Source of the DNA: RUG572 sp051884915
Lineage (GTDB): Bacteria; Verrucomicrobiota; Kiritimatiellia; RFP12; UBA1067
Direction of reading: 5' to 3'
DNA: 64,000 bases
Assembly: GCA_051884915.1 (NCBI GenBank)
Contig: JBJEWF010000022.1
Location: 1 to 64,000 of the forward strand
Position numbers and translations under genes: made by a program. The notes below the pieces were generated by a model. That model was not told where the DNA came from and ran no database searches. It saw only the letters and a list, made by a program, of their open reading frames with translations. The first letter of the stretch is position 1. Each line of letters starts with the position of its first letter. Shown here piece after piece: positions 1 through 8,021 of the stretch.

Positions 1-28
1 ACGATAGTGGCAGCGTATCAACAGAAAC

Positions 29-499
29 TCATCCCAGACTTTGCCACATTACCAACTTTTTCCAACACTGCTTTTTAGCGATTGTGACACATTGCTCAAG
101 ATTTTCCAATCGCTCGCATGGAACCGTAACATTGTTTCTTTGCATCAACTGCTCTATTGCCTCCTTGACTTCTCTTGGAACTTGTTTGTTAGACCAAGGG
201 TAATGAAAACACAAGCTGGGCTCGGTGCTACCAAAAATAAGACGCCCCCTTCCACTTGGTGCCAACTCATTAATGAGAACCTTAAATGATACGTATGTCT
301 TTTTCAGTCGCCCATAGACACCACCTACGGCAGCAACACCATCTTTATCAACCTCCTCAATGCATTCCAGATCCAACATCATAGACATGCCTCGTGAATA
401 TTCTTCCTCATCATCTATAATGTCAAGACGACCAGACACGAACTTGAACAAATCAAATCGTTTGGTTTCAAAGTTTTCAGTATACAAGTAGATTATCAT
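29..499 (-). CDS. hypothetical protein, last gene of the AT-rich cassette
   Basis: This encodes 156 residues with no family I recognise. The protein begins MIIYLYTENF, has no signal peptide or membrane segment, and looks like a soluble acidic-to-neutral alpha/beta protein with four scattered cysteines. The ATG at 499 is preceded by AAGGA at 8 nt spacing, which supports the start. It sits 4 nt downstream of the stop of the membrane GTPase-like gene, so the two are almost certainly cotranscribed and probably work together. Base composition is visibly more AT-rich than in the core genes, which suggests horizontal acquisition. The gene is complete in the window, with its TGA stop at 29-31. Function is unknown. 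Confidence 0.7.
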   Translation of the reverse strand: MIIYLYTENFETKRFDLFKFVSGRLDIIDDEEEYSRGMSMMLDLECIEEVDKDGVAAVGGVYGRLKKTYVSFKVLINELAPSGRGRLIFGSTEPSLCFHYPWSNKQVPREVKEAIEQLMQRNNVTVPCERLENLEQCVTIAKKQCWKKLVMWQSLG

Positions 500-503
500 G
501 GCA

Positions 504-1244
504 TCATTCCTTGTGCATGAGCTTTAAAATCTTAACAATCCAAATTATTGCTTGCTTTCGGAACTCCGACCGCGACAACTCAAAATACCCATTCAATTTT
601 CGGTCAACAAAATGCCCTAGCAAACCGCGATAACGTTTCTCATCAATTCTTTCTTCAATCTGGGCAATCTTTTGCTTTTCATCATTAGTTGGCCTGTCGC
701 AATGTGTCGTTGCAATAACGTAAGTCCACCAGCCATCTTGATAACGTTTTTGCATGGACTTGCAATCATTTTTATCAAATGCCTCAGTAATATAATATAG
801 ATACTCCCCCACTTTATCTGATACACTTACAATATCCCCCTGCAAGAAATCTCGCTTCAGCACCAACACAATGAGTACATAGTCAGGTCTTTTTTCGTCT
901 ATATACTCAACAGCTTTATTCACATAATCACGAATATGGGTTTCTTCTCCCCCACTATCAAGCGCCACTATCTTCTTGCAACCAATATCGTCTTCATCAA
1001 TGGAATATTTCTCATTATAAACACGCACGCCTGTCCCCTGGCGGTTTTCATTAAACCCTTGTTTCAACAAAGCTGATTTAAGTTCTGTCTTCCCCTGTCC
1101 CTTGGGGCCCATAAATATAATCATGTCACGATGCGAATCCTTTTTAAGCCACTTGTGGGCGGCCATGTAGGCAAAGATTGCAGAAACGCAACCCACAACA
1201 ATCCAAATTGGGACGGCGATGACTGGTACAGCAGCAAACATCAT
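504..1244 (-). CDS. membrane-anchored P-loop GTPase-like protein
   Basis: This encodes 246 residues. An N-terminal hydrophobic helix (about residues 3-27) is followed by a basic stretch and then a Walker A/G1 motif GPKGQGKT at about residues 46-53. A DSGG element (about 95-98) can serve as the G3 DxxG-like motif, and THCD (about 180-183) resembles a degenerate N/TKxD G4 motif. I therefore infer a cytoplasmic GTPase-type domain tethered to the inner membrane. A longer frame runs upstream to 1436, but it overlaps the cysteine-rich gene. The ATG at 1244 has a near-perfect AAAGGAGGT ribosome site and is the start chosen here. The flanking genes form one minus-strand unit. It could also be an ATPase of the wider TRAFAC class. 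The biological role is unknown. Confidence 0.75.
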   Translation of the reverse strand: MMFAAVPVIAVPIWIVVGCVSAIFAYMAAHKWLKKDSHRDMIIFMGPKGQGKTELKSALLKQGFNENRQGTGVRVYNEKYSIDEDDIGCKKIVALDSGGEETHIRDYVNKAVEYIDEKRPDYVLIVLVLKRDFLQGDIVSVSDKVGEYLYYITEAFDKNDCKSMQKRYQDGWWTYVIATTHCDRPTNDEKQKIAQIEERIDEKRYRGLLGHFVDRKLNGYFELSRSEFRKQAIIWIVKILKLMHKE

Positions 1245-1250
1245 TTGAGT

Positions 1251-1260
1251 TACCTCCTTT
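1251..1260 (-). promoter_or_regulatory. strong Shine-Dalgarno site fixing the GTPase-like start
   Basis: The minus strand reads AAAGGAGGTA, 6 nt before ATGATG at 1244. It is one of the strongest ribosome sites in the window and rules out the longer upstream start of that frame at 1436. Confidence 0.8.
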
Positions 1261-1267
1261 ATAAACT

Positions 1268-1468
1268 TTAGATTTTCTCCCACTGCGTCCATTTCGGGCA
1301 GGTGGTTGCCGCCGAAGCCGAGCCGTTCGACTTGGCCATGCAAGTTGAATTGGAATTGCCGACCTTCACGTAAAAGGGCTTGTTGGCGCGGAACTCGATT
1401 CCGCGCTCGCCGTTCCACCACCGGCAGGTGGCGCACTTGCGTTCTTCGATTCGATAGACTGCTGACAT
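1268..1468 (-). CDS. small cysteine-rich protein (putative zinc-binding)
   Basis: This encodes 66 residues, starting MSAVYRIEER. A CATCRWW motif (Cys 12 and Cys 15) is followed by two more cysteines at about residues 43 and 57, each in a short loop, so the protein could hold one zinc ion as a small treble-clef or ribbon. Aromatic residues cluster after the first Cys pair and before the C-terminus. It ends 23 nt upstream of the GTPase-like ATG and lies on the same strand, so it is probably part of that operon. There is no clear ribosome site before ATG 1468, so the start is less certain than the frame. No function is assigned. Confidence 0.6.
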   Translation of the reverse strand: MSAVYRIEERKCATCRWWNGERGIEFRANKPFYVKVGNSNSTCMAKSNGSASAATTCPKWTQWEKI

Positions 1469-1556
1469 TGTTTTACTATTTTGTTTGGTGGTTCTCGTTT
1501 AAATCAAGAAGTAAGTAAAATGAGAGGCTGTTGAACCTGGAGATAATTTCAAAACC

Positions 1557-2090
1557 TCATTTGAGTTCATTACACTTCTCGGCATCTTCCTCCGGACTTG
1601 ATGTCAGAGCGGGCACTGATTCAGTGCCAGGAGCGGCAGCATCCGACGACGTGCTTCCGCCATCTGCCGGCTTTGACTTTCTTTGCCGCACTGCGACTAT
1701 TCCATAAACGGATCCAAGCAATGCAACCGTAACCCACGCCCCATTTGCATAGGTACATATAATCGCCCAAATCCAAGCCAAGGCATTCACCGTGCCCAGG
1801 CCGACGAATGACCAGAAAGAAATGAATGTCTGAAGATCAAAAGTCATCCACATGCCAAATACCAGCAATAACCACAGAGCACCGTAGAAACACATGCGCG
1901 AAAAACTCTTGATAAGCTGCCATACCTTTCTGTTGATGATGTTCCTCCAGATGAAACACGGCACCTTGAGAAAGGCAAATATCAAAACGCCTTTGATCAT
2001 CCTCAAGAAAAAGTCGCCGATTCGGTCGAACATATTGCGACTCTCGCCAGCCTGCCCCGCGACTTCGGGCATATCATGCGTCTTGCACAT
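1557..2090 (-). CDS. multi-pass membrane protein, first gene of the cassette
   Basis: This encodes 177 residues from ATG 2090. A TTG at 2102 would add four residues, but GGAGGAG lies directly against that TTG and suits the ATG better. Three to four hydrophobic helices span about residues 30-55, 65-85, 90-115 and 120-138. The C-terminal 40 residues are polar, Ser/Ala/Pro-rich and probably cytoplasmic. Several lysines and arginines flank the helices. The gene leads the minus-strand group, 88 nt before the cysteine-rich gene. I do not recognise the family. Its place next to a tethered GTPase-like protein suggests a membrane complex, which is inference. Confidence 0.65.
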   Translation of the reverse strand: MCKTHDMPEVAGQAGESRNMFDRIGDFFLRMIKGVLIFAFLKVPCFIWRNIINRKVWQLIKSFSRMCFYGALWLLLVFGMWMTFDLQTFISFWSFVGLGTVNALAWIWAIICTYANGAWVTVALLGSVYGIVAVRQRKSKPADGGSTSSDAAAPGTESVPALTSSPEEDAEKCNELK

Positions 2091-2102
2091 GCAATCCTTC
2101 AA

Positions 2103-2628
2103 CTCCTCCGCATTCCGCGCCTCCTGACAATGGCCCGACCACCCGGCGCGAAAAAGGAAGTGGCGTGCCCCTACATCAATGTTCTGACAGAGGCACGACC
2201 AAGCGCCTTAACCGAAACAAAAGAAATAGAAGACACGCCACGTGATGACCACGTGACGCATCCCACATATCCAGCTTCGGTTTGGAAATTTGGTCGTTTT
2301 CTGTCAAAGCCAAATACGCAAGATTGCGTACGCTGGTGGGTCCTTTTGGGATGAACCACCCCCTCGTTCGGTCGTTCTCGTATACAACGACTCCCCGAGG
2401 TTCTGCCGACAACCCTCACGGGCCAATCAGCCGGAGGCGCGTGCATGAGCCACGCGCCAATGTCAAAGATCAGTGCCTGCCGCCACCCAACAGGCCCCGC
2501 CAACAGGCCTTTCGATATTACCATATTTGCCGCCAGTCCGTCAATTTGGGGAAATGTTCACCCGGAAAATCCGGGATAAATTATCCCTGATATTCACCAG
2601 AGCCAATAAAGGGGGAAAATAAATCTTC
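2103..2628. other. intergenic stretch without a convincing gene
   Basis: These 526 bases lie between the cassette and the transposase remnant. Short frames occur on both strands (for example a TTG-started 78-codon frame at 2176-2412, minus). None has a good ribosome site or a recognisable domain. I see no terminator with a U-tract. It may hold the cassette promoter, but I could not pick one. Confidence 0.4.
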
Positions 2629-2931
2629 AGGAGGAGCGTCGAGGTGCTCTTCTAGGACGTCAAGCAGTGCTTCAGGACAGAGGGCGCCCGCGTGAGGACC
2701 TTCCGGCGGCTGGAGAACCCGCTCGCGCTCTGCACGCTCGCCTATTCCTGCTTCGCGCACGTCCTGCCGAACTGCGGCGAGGAGACAAGACGCCTGCTCA
2801 AGACCATGAAGGACAGCCTCGGCGACCTCGTCCATGGCCGCTTCCATCCCCTTTGCAAAAATCCGGGTGACCGACTGCCGGGCGATGCGCACGCGCCAGG
2901 CGCGTCAACCCTGTGCGTGCCAGTCGACTAG
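2629..2931 (+). pseudogene. degraded IS4-like transposase C-terminal fragment
   Basis: Translation in one frame gives RRSVEVLF, an in-frame TAG (2653-2655), then DVKQCFRTEGARVRTFRRLE and a Leu/Ala/Cys-rich helix. This resembles the C-terminal catalytic-Glu region of DDE transposases of the IS4 group (W-x-x-E-x-x-F-x-x-x-K, then R...E..L). The catalytic E would be in SVEVLF. The frame is cut by the TAG, lacks the N-terminal two thirds and loses similarity after about 2850, so it is a dead remnant. No terminal inverted repeats were found. It marks past element insertion beside the AT-rich cassette. The family call is from memory of motif patterns. Confidence 0.5.
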
Positions 2932-3107
2932 ATAGAGCAACAGGACAACGACAAGTCCAAGGGCAATCTCCAGTCTCGTTCTCTTTTCGCGATTCATGGT
3001 CTCGGTCCTTTCCGTGCCGACACGACCATTCTCGCACACGACGATTTGGAAATTGTTCGCCTTTCGTTAAGATTGCGTTAAACCCCCGGAACAATCGCCT
3101 CCGCCCG

Positions 3108-4436
3108 TCAGCGGAGGATGATCTGCGTGCCGAACGAAGCGACGGAGAGGAGGAGGCCTTCCTCCGTCAGAACCAGATTCGGCCTGTAGCCGAGCGGATT
3201 GGCGCCCGTGAAGACGAGGCCCGGCAAGGTGTCGCCGGGCAGGACGAGCGTGCCGCCGATGAGCGTGTACGTCCCCGGACGCAGGTCGGTCGCGGCGGTG
3301 ACCGTGATCGTCGCGTCCGCCCTGAGCGCCAGCGGCGCGGCAACCGTCACGGCGTCCGTCGCGGCGGTGCGGTTCTGCGCGGGATCGAGCGTGAACGCAT
3401 ACGCGCGCGCCGTGCAGGAAACCGTGCCGGCGAAGTCGTCCGTCAGGATCGGCAGCCTGTCCAGCGACGCCACCTCGACGCGACCCGCACCCGCGACCTT
3501 CATCTTGGAAAGATCGGTATAGCCCTTCAGCACCTTCCCGAACCACTTGTAGGCGAGGTAGGCCGCCACTTCCGCGCGCGTCGCCGCCGAGAGCGGCTGG
3601 GAGAAGAAGATCGACTCGCCGATGATCTCCGCGCCTCCGGTCGTGGTGTCGCCGTCCTGGTAGGATCCGAAGAAGGCGGGCGTCCAGTTCTTCGACGTCG
3701 TGAAGCCGAGGACCTCGGGGCGGCCATTGTAGCCCGTCGTCCGGCCGTCGACCTGCAGATTGTCGAGGCGTGTCACAATGTCCGAGAAGACGCCCGAGCT
3801 TCCCGGCCAGATTGGATCGGCGGCCGACGTGCCGCCGTGCGGACGGCGCGTCGCGTCCATGTTCACGCTCGTGCCGATGGGCGTGCCGCCGCCGCGGGAG
3901 GTGTCCAGCACCATGAAGCCCTCGCGGACCGTGCCGCCGCCGATCTGCGTGCTACTGGTGGAATTCTCGTAGGCGTCCTTGTGGCGCAGCGTGTTGCCGG
4001 CCGTGTCGCCGTCGTAGAGGTTCGAGAAGTCGAGCCAGCCGCGAGCGGACCCGTACCCCCGCGCGGAGCGGTTGAGCCAGGGCCGGCGGTCGGTGTCGCC
4101 TTCAAGGCCCATCATGACCGTATCGCCCTCGCGCCCGTCCGCGCCGCGGTTGTAGAGCGCGCTGACGCAGAGGGGGCGCGTGGTCGTGTCACGGCGCACG
4201 ACCGTCGCCGCGCAGTCCGGGTCGAACCACGCGATGCGGTTCTCGGTCGGCACGGCTTCTTCGCCCGGCGGCGGATTCACCGTCGACGTGACGACGAGCG
4301 TCCGGCCGGCGGGGACGGTCACCGTGCCCGAAAAGCCGCCGTCGATCTCGGCGTCGGACGCGAGCGTGACCGATCCGTCGCCGTACGCGGCGACGACCGG
4401 CGCGGCGGTTCCGGCGGACTGGTTCGCGACGAGCCC
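3108..4436 (-). pseudogene. downstream part of giant secreted protein, separated by an in-frame TGA
   Basis: These 442 codons continue the reading frame of the upstream gene directly after the TGA at 4437-4439, with no new ribosome site. The segment holds a second copy of a concanavalin-like module. It opens with IAWFDPD, closes with an AAYLAYKW motif, and is followed by a beta-rich linker and a last domain ending in TQIILR. The upstream module ends in the equivalent EAYLAQK followed by the stop. Read together, the original product would be about 1187 residues and exported by the N-terminal signal peptide. A GTG at 4322 could be a start, but no supporting ribosome site was seen. It is expressed only if the stop is an assembly error, is read through, or is bypassed. 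Confidence 0.7.
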
Positions 4437-6671
4437 TCACTTCTGCGCGAGATAGGCCTCGCAGAGACGGCGCTCCGTCTCCGTCGGGGCCGTGGAGAAG
4501 AGGATGACTTCGGCGTAGTTCTGTCCGCCGGAGCTGGCGTAGCCGTTGTTCCAGCCGAGCGCGTTGAAGGCGGCCCCGCCCATCGGGAACGAGAGAATCT
4601 GCCAGCCCCCGTTCGGCTTCGCCGTCTGCGTGCGCGTCGCCACGCCGTCGACGTACATGGCCTGGTCCAGCGAACTGAAGAACGCATTGCCGAGGCCGTC
4701 GGTGCGGCCCAGCTTTCCATCGGACGCGCCGAGCACCGCGGTGCCGCCGCCCTCCTGCGAACCGAAGACGAGGATCGCGTAGGCGGCGGCCACGGACCCC
4801 ACGGGGTCGCGCGCCCCGTTCTGCTTTCCCGAATTGAGCGTCAGGCGACGCGCCTCGGTCACCGTGCCGCCGCTGTACGCCGGATTCTGGTAGGCATTCG
4901 AGATTCGCCACTGGTAGCGGCCCATGGACACGTAGTCCCGTCCGTTCAGCCCGCCCTTCACGACATACGGGTAGACTTCGTCGTGGCGGTCGCTGAAAGT
5001 CGTGTCGCCGGATGCGAAACTGCGTCCGTTGTGGAGGTACTTGCCGGAGAGACCCGTCCGGCGCTCGCCCCAGCTCATGATGAGCGGGAAGCCGTTCGTG
5101 TAGCACGTGCCGTCCGGATAGGCGTGGAGGCTGGACGTCTCGGCCGCATCGAACCAGAGGGCGACCTTGTTCGTCCAGCAGCCCGCCGCCCCGGAGACGT
5201 CGACCGTCATCGCGGACGTCCCCGCATCGGTCTGGAGGGAGAGATTCGCCCCGGCGGACTGGACCGTGAGACCGGACGCGGTCCGCACGGACCCGCCGCC
5301 CGAGACGAGGATCGCGCCGTCCGCGCTCCCCGTGACGTCCAGCAAATGCCCGTCGGGGATTTCGACCGGCAACGGCCAGGCGCCCGCGCACTCCGACAGA
5401 TCGAGCTTCATCTCCTTCGACTTTCCCTCGTCCGAGCACCCCCTCACGCCCCCCGCCTCGCGCCGGAGGATCTTCAGCGTGACGGCGGTGGACGCGATGA
5501 TCGTCCCGTCGACCAGGTCGTCGATCAGAAGGAGGCTGTTGGCGGACGAACCCGGCCCGTTCATCTTCCAGCTGCCGGAGTTCGCGCCGATCTCGACCGT
5601 CTGCCCGTCTCCCTGGTGCCAGATCTGCACCTGATCGTTCGCCGTGACAAGCGAGTGGATGTAGACATTTGCGGGGGTTTCGCCGCCCGGCGGCGCGGGG
5701 AAGCTGAGGCGCGCCTGCCCGTTGCAGACGATCGCGTTCTCCCGGTCGCCGGGCGTGGCCTGCGCAATGTGGAGCGCGGCGTTGCCGCCCGTGATCGTCA
5801 CCGTGCCCTTGAACGTGAGGTTGCCGTACAGGTAGGTGCGATCCTCGTACACGATGGGAACCGCGTCGAGCGTGAAGTCGCCGTCGCCGGAGATGGCGCC
5901 GTAGAACTTGAGTTCCTTGCGGCAGTAGTCCAGCAGACGCGACCGCGCGTCCGCCGTGCTCTCCAGGCGAATCTCGGCGATGTTCTGGAGCACGCCCGCG
6001 ATGCCGCTCCAATACCACGGAGCGTCTTCCGCGGGGACGACCTCCGGCTTGTCCGAGCAGAGCTTGAGGACGAAGGCGGCGCCGGGCTTCACGGTGACGA
6101 CCGTCCCGGCCGGAAACGCATCGGGCGAATGGACCTGGACCGTATAGTCCGTCGTCGCGGTGAAGGACGGCGCTTCGCCCGAAAAATCCATGAACCGCGC
6201 CAGCGTGTTCGTGCCGCGCACGGCGAGGATGGCGTCCTGCGCGATCGCGACGGGGACGGACGCCTCCGGCAGACGATGCACGGTCACGGCGTTCGTGAGA
6301 ACGAGTCCGTGGCCCGCGTCAAAGGACACCGGGCAGTCGAAGCGCGGATAGTCGATCCCCGTCAGCTGGTTCGCCGCACCCACGAGCAGATCGCCGCCCG
6401 TCACGGCGAGCGAACCCTCGTCCGGCGCCCAGAGCCCGCCCGTCATCAACACGGCGCCGGAGCCGTCCGGAACTGCAAGCGTCGCGGCGCCGAGCACCTT
6501 GATGCGCGCCTTGATCTCGTAGGGCGCGTCCGCCTCCGGAACGACCAGCGCATCCCCTGCGTCCAGTTCAAGCGTCGTGCCCGCGACATTGGTGTCGTCG
6601 GACAGCACGACATCCGCCGCGACGAGCGGCAGCGTCACAAGCGACAGCGCAAACGGCAAGACCTTCTTCAT
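4437..6671 (-). CDS. giant secreted autotransporter-like protein, N-terminal part
   Basis: This encodes 744 residues from ATG 6671. The start is fixed by GGAGG 6 nt upstream and by a classic signal peptide (MKKVLPFALSLVTLPLVAA). A long beta-strand-rich, Thr/Val/Ala/Gly-rich region (about residues 20-480) resembles right-handed repeat passenger domains of PVC surface proteins. It is followed by a concanavalin-like module (about 485-744) beginning ALWFDAA and ending EAYLAQK. The gene stops at TGA 4437-4439 while the same frame continues for 442 more codons, so the product is truncated compared with its ancestor. There is no beta-barrel translocator domain. A divergent promoter lies upstream. 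Its role is probably cell-surface or secreted, possibly adhesion or glycan binding; this is inferred from composition only. Confidence 0.8.
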   Translation of the reverse strand: MKKVLPFALSLVTLPLVAADVVLSDDTNVAGTTLELDAGDALVVPEADAPYEIKARIKVLGAATLAVPDGSGAVLMTGGLWAPDEGSLAVTGGDLLVGAANQLTGIDYPRFDCPVSFDAGHGLVLTNAVTVHRLPEASVPVAIAQDAILAVRGTNTLARFMDFSGEAPSFTATTDYTVQVHSPDAFPAGTVVTVKPGAAFVLKLCSDKPEVVPAEDAPWYWSGIAGVLQNIAEIRLESTADARSRLLDYCRKELKFYGAISGDGDFTLDAVPIVYEDRTYLYGNLTFKGTVTITGGNAALHIAQATPGDRENAIVCNGQARLSFPAPPGGETPANVYIHSLVTANDQVQIWHQGDGQTVEIGANSGSWKMNGPGSSANSLLLIDDLVDGTIIASTAVTLKILRREAGGVRGCSDEGKSKEMKLDLSECAGAWPLPVEIPDGHLLDVTGSADGAILVSGGGSVRTASGLTVQSAGANLSLQTDAGTSAMTVDVSGAAGCWTNKVALWFDAAETSSLHAYPDGTCYTNGFPLIMSWGERRTGLSGKYLHNGRSFASGDTTFSDRHDEVYPYVVKGGLNGRDYVSMGRYQWRISNAYQNPAYSGGTVTEARRLTLNSGKQNGARDPVGSVAAAYAILVFGSQEGGGTAVLGASDGKLGRTDGLGNAFFSSLDQAMYVDGVATRTQTAKPNGGWQILSFPMGGAAFNALGWNNGYASSGGQNYAEVILFSTAPTETERRLCEAYLAQK

Positions 6672-6747
6672 GGCAGACCTCCTGAGGGGCACGAAGAGGA
6701 CGCGAACCGCCAACCATGGAAGCACACCCCTTCGCCAACCACAATGA

Positions 6748-6777
6748 ATTGTACCAAAATCAATCGCGCGCGGGCAA
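6748..6777 (-). promoter_or_regulatory. extended -10 promoter of the giant secreted protein gene
   Basis: The minus strand reads TTGCCC (6777-6772), an 18-nt spacer, then TACAAT (6753-6748) preceded by TGG. It drives the gene starting at 6671 with a leader of about 70 nt. It is arranged back-to-back with the promoter of the plus-strand gene at 6860. Confidence 0.65.
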
Positions 6778-6794
6778 GACCCGTGGAGGTGCGC

Positions 6795-6823
6795 TTTTGC
6801 CGCGCCGCGCGTTTTGGTATAAT
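6795..6823 (+). promoter_or_regulatory. extended -10 promoter before the 349-residue orphan gene
   Basis: TGGTATAAT ends at 6823 (TATAAT 6818-6823). The -35 is TTTTGC at 17 nt, or TTGCCG at 15 nt. The -10 is perfect. The leader to ATG 6860 is about 30 nt. Confidence 0.7.
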
Positions 6824-6859
6824 TCGGTTGATGATGCCATAAACAAAAGGTACGCCGAT

Positions 6860-7909
6860 ATGAGTTTAAGAATGCCGAAAATCCTGTCGCCGGATTTGGA
6901 GATGCCGTCCGCGGAACTGCGCAAGGAGGCGTATGAGCTGGCGCTTTCCATCTGGGATATGATGCCGTGGGTCGACTTCGTCGAAGAGCAGGTTCTGTCG
7001 ATCCGCTTTGCGGATGGCGCGGAGCGGTTTCTTTCCGTGCTGGGGTCGCACGGCGAATATCGCGCGCTTGCGTTCTATCCGGATGCCGCCTCGTACTGGC
7101 GCATCCGCGGCGCCGACGAGGACGAGCAGGTCGATCTCATGGAAGCATTCATGTCCACGGCGCAACTGCAGCTGTTTTTCTGCAAGTCGCCGGAGCTCTT
7201 GCGCGGCGAGCGGGCGGCGATCAAGGCAAGCGGCGTCAAGTTCCCGCGCGGTGTCAACCCGTCGTTCGTCTCCTACATCCCCGGTTTCGCGCCGGACGCG
7301 ATGGGCGCCGGCGAGATGCGCGAGACGCTGCGCTTCATCAAGGCGTTTTGCGGCTTTCGCAAGGACCACATGGCGAACGAAGTGCGTTCGATCGCGCGGC
7401 CGTTTGACCTGTACACGACATGGGCGGAAGACGCGAAAGGGTGCTGGACCAAGGGGGAGAACGACTTCTCGCCAATGCTGCCGGTCGTGGCGACACTCGA
7501 CCAGAATCTTGTCGGCCAGGTCGCGGCGCTGCAAGTGAAACAGAAACTGTTTCTCGAAATCGGCGTCTTTCCCGTTCCGGCGGGCAGGACGCCGTCCGGG
7601 CGCGGCAAGATGTCGAAGTTCGTGCTGCTCGCTGACGGGCCGACGCAGTTCGTGCTTGGCACGGATATCGTCGAAACGCCCGACGACCGCGAAACGGACT
7701 GGACGCCGATTGTCGAATCTGTGTTCAAGACGCTCTGTAAGTTTGGGATGCGGCCCAAACATTTCGCTTCGACAAGCCGCCAGATGGAAGCCATCCTGAA
7801 CGGGCTCTGCGCAACAAGTTTCAAGGGTTCGAAGGTCGTTGAACGCGCTTCGTGCGCTTCGGCAAAGGCCGCATATTCGGAAATCTCCGCCAGACTGTTC
7901 GGGAGGTGA
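6860..7909 (+). CDS. conserved-looking hypothetical protein, 349 residues
   Basis: The start is ATG 6860 (MSLRMPKILSPDLEMP). A longer frame back to 6716 would run through the promoter and is rejected. The protein is soluble, with no signal peptide or membrane helix, and has a mixed alpha/beta pattern with many aromatic residues. I recognise no catalytic motif. It has its own strong extended -10 promoter and a weak AAGG ribosome site, is monocistronic, and converges with the methyltransferase gene. Core-like GC suggests it belongs to the host genome rather than the adjacent AT-rich islands. Nothing in its neighbours points to a role. Confidence 0.8.
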   Translation: MSLRMPKILSPDLEMPSAELRKEAYELALSIWDMMPWVDFVEEQVLSIRFADGAERFLSVLGSHGEYRALAFYPDAASYWRIRGADEDEQVDLMEAFMSTAQLQLFFCKSPELLRGERAAIKASGVKFPRGVNPSFVSYIPGFAPDAMGAGEMRETLRFIKAFCGFRKDHMANEVRSIARPFDLYTTWAEDAKGCWTKGENDFSPMLPVVATLDQNLVGQVAALQVKQKLFLEIGVFPVPAGRTPSGRGKMSKFVLLADGPTQFVLGTDIVETPDDRETDWTPIVESVFKTLCKFGMRPKHFASTSRQMEAILNGLCATSFKGSKVVERASCASAKAAYSEISARLFGR

Positions 7910-8021
7910 GGTGTCCGCAGATTCTCAGTCTGCAAGGTCAATCGGCGAAGCGATGACAATCGGCTGGAAGCTTGCATCAGTAGGATGGTGAATGCAAATG
8001 AGTTTGCTACATTTCATGGTT

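Noticed and set aside
2176..2412. 78-codon minus frame starting at TTG (MSAEPRGVVVYENDRT)
   Set aside because: It reads somewhat protein-like, but has a rare start, a poor ribosome site and an odd C-terminus, and it overlaps other equally open frames.
4437..4439. Genome-wide recoding of TGA as Trp
   Set aside because: Many well-supported genes in the window end in TGA (for example pyrD, mnmA, hisD, recC, smc), so TGA is a normal stop here.
2913..6842. Open frame of 1309 codons on the + strand
   Set aside because: It is antisense to the secreted protein genes with signal peptide and ribosome site. The product is a random Arg/Ala/Gly/Asp-rich string, as expected for the shadow of a GC-rich gene.
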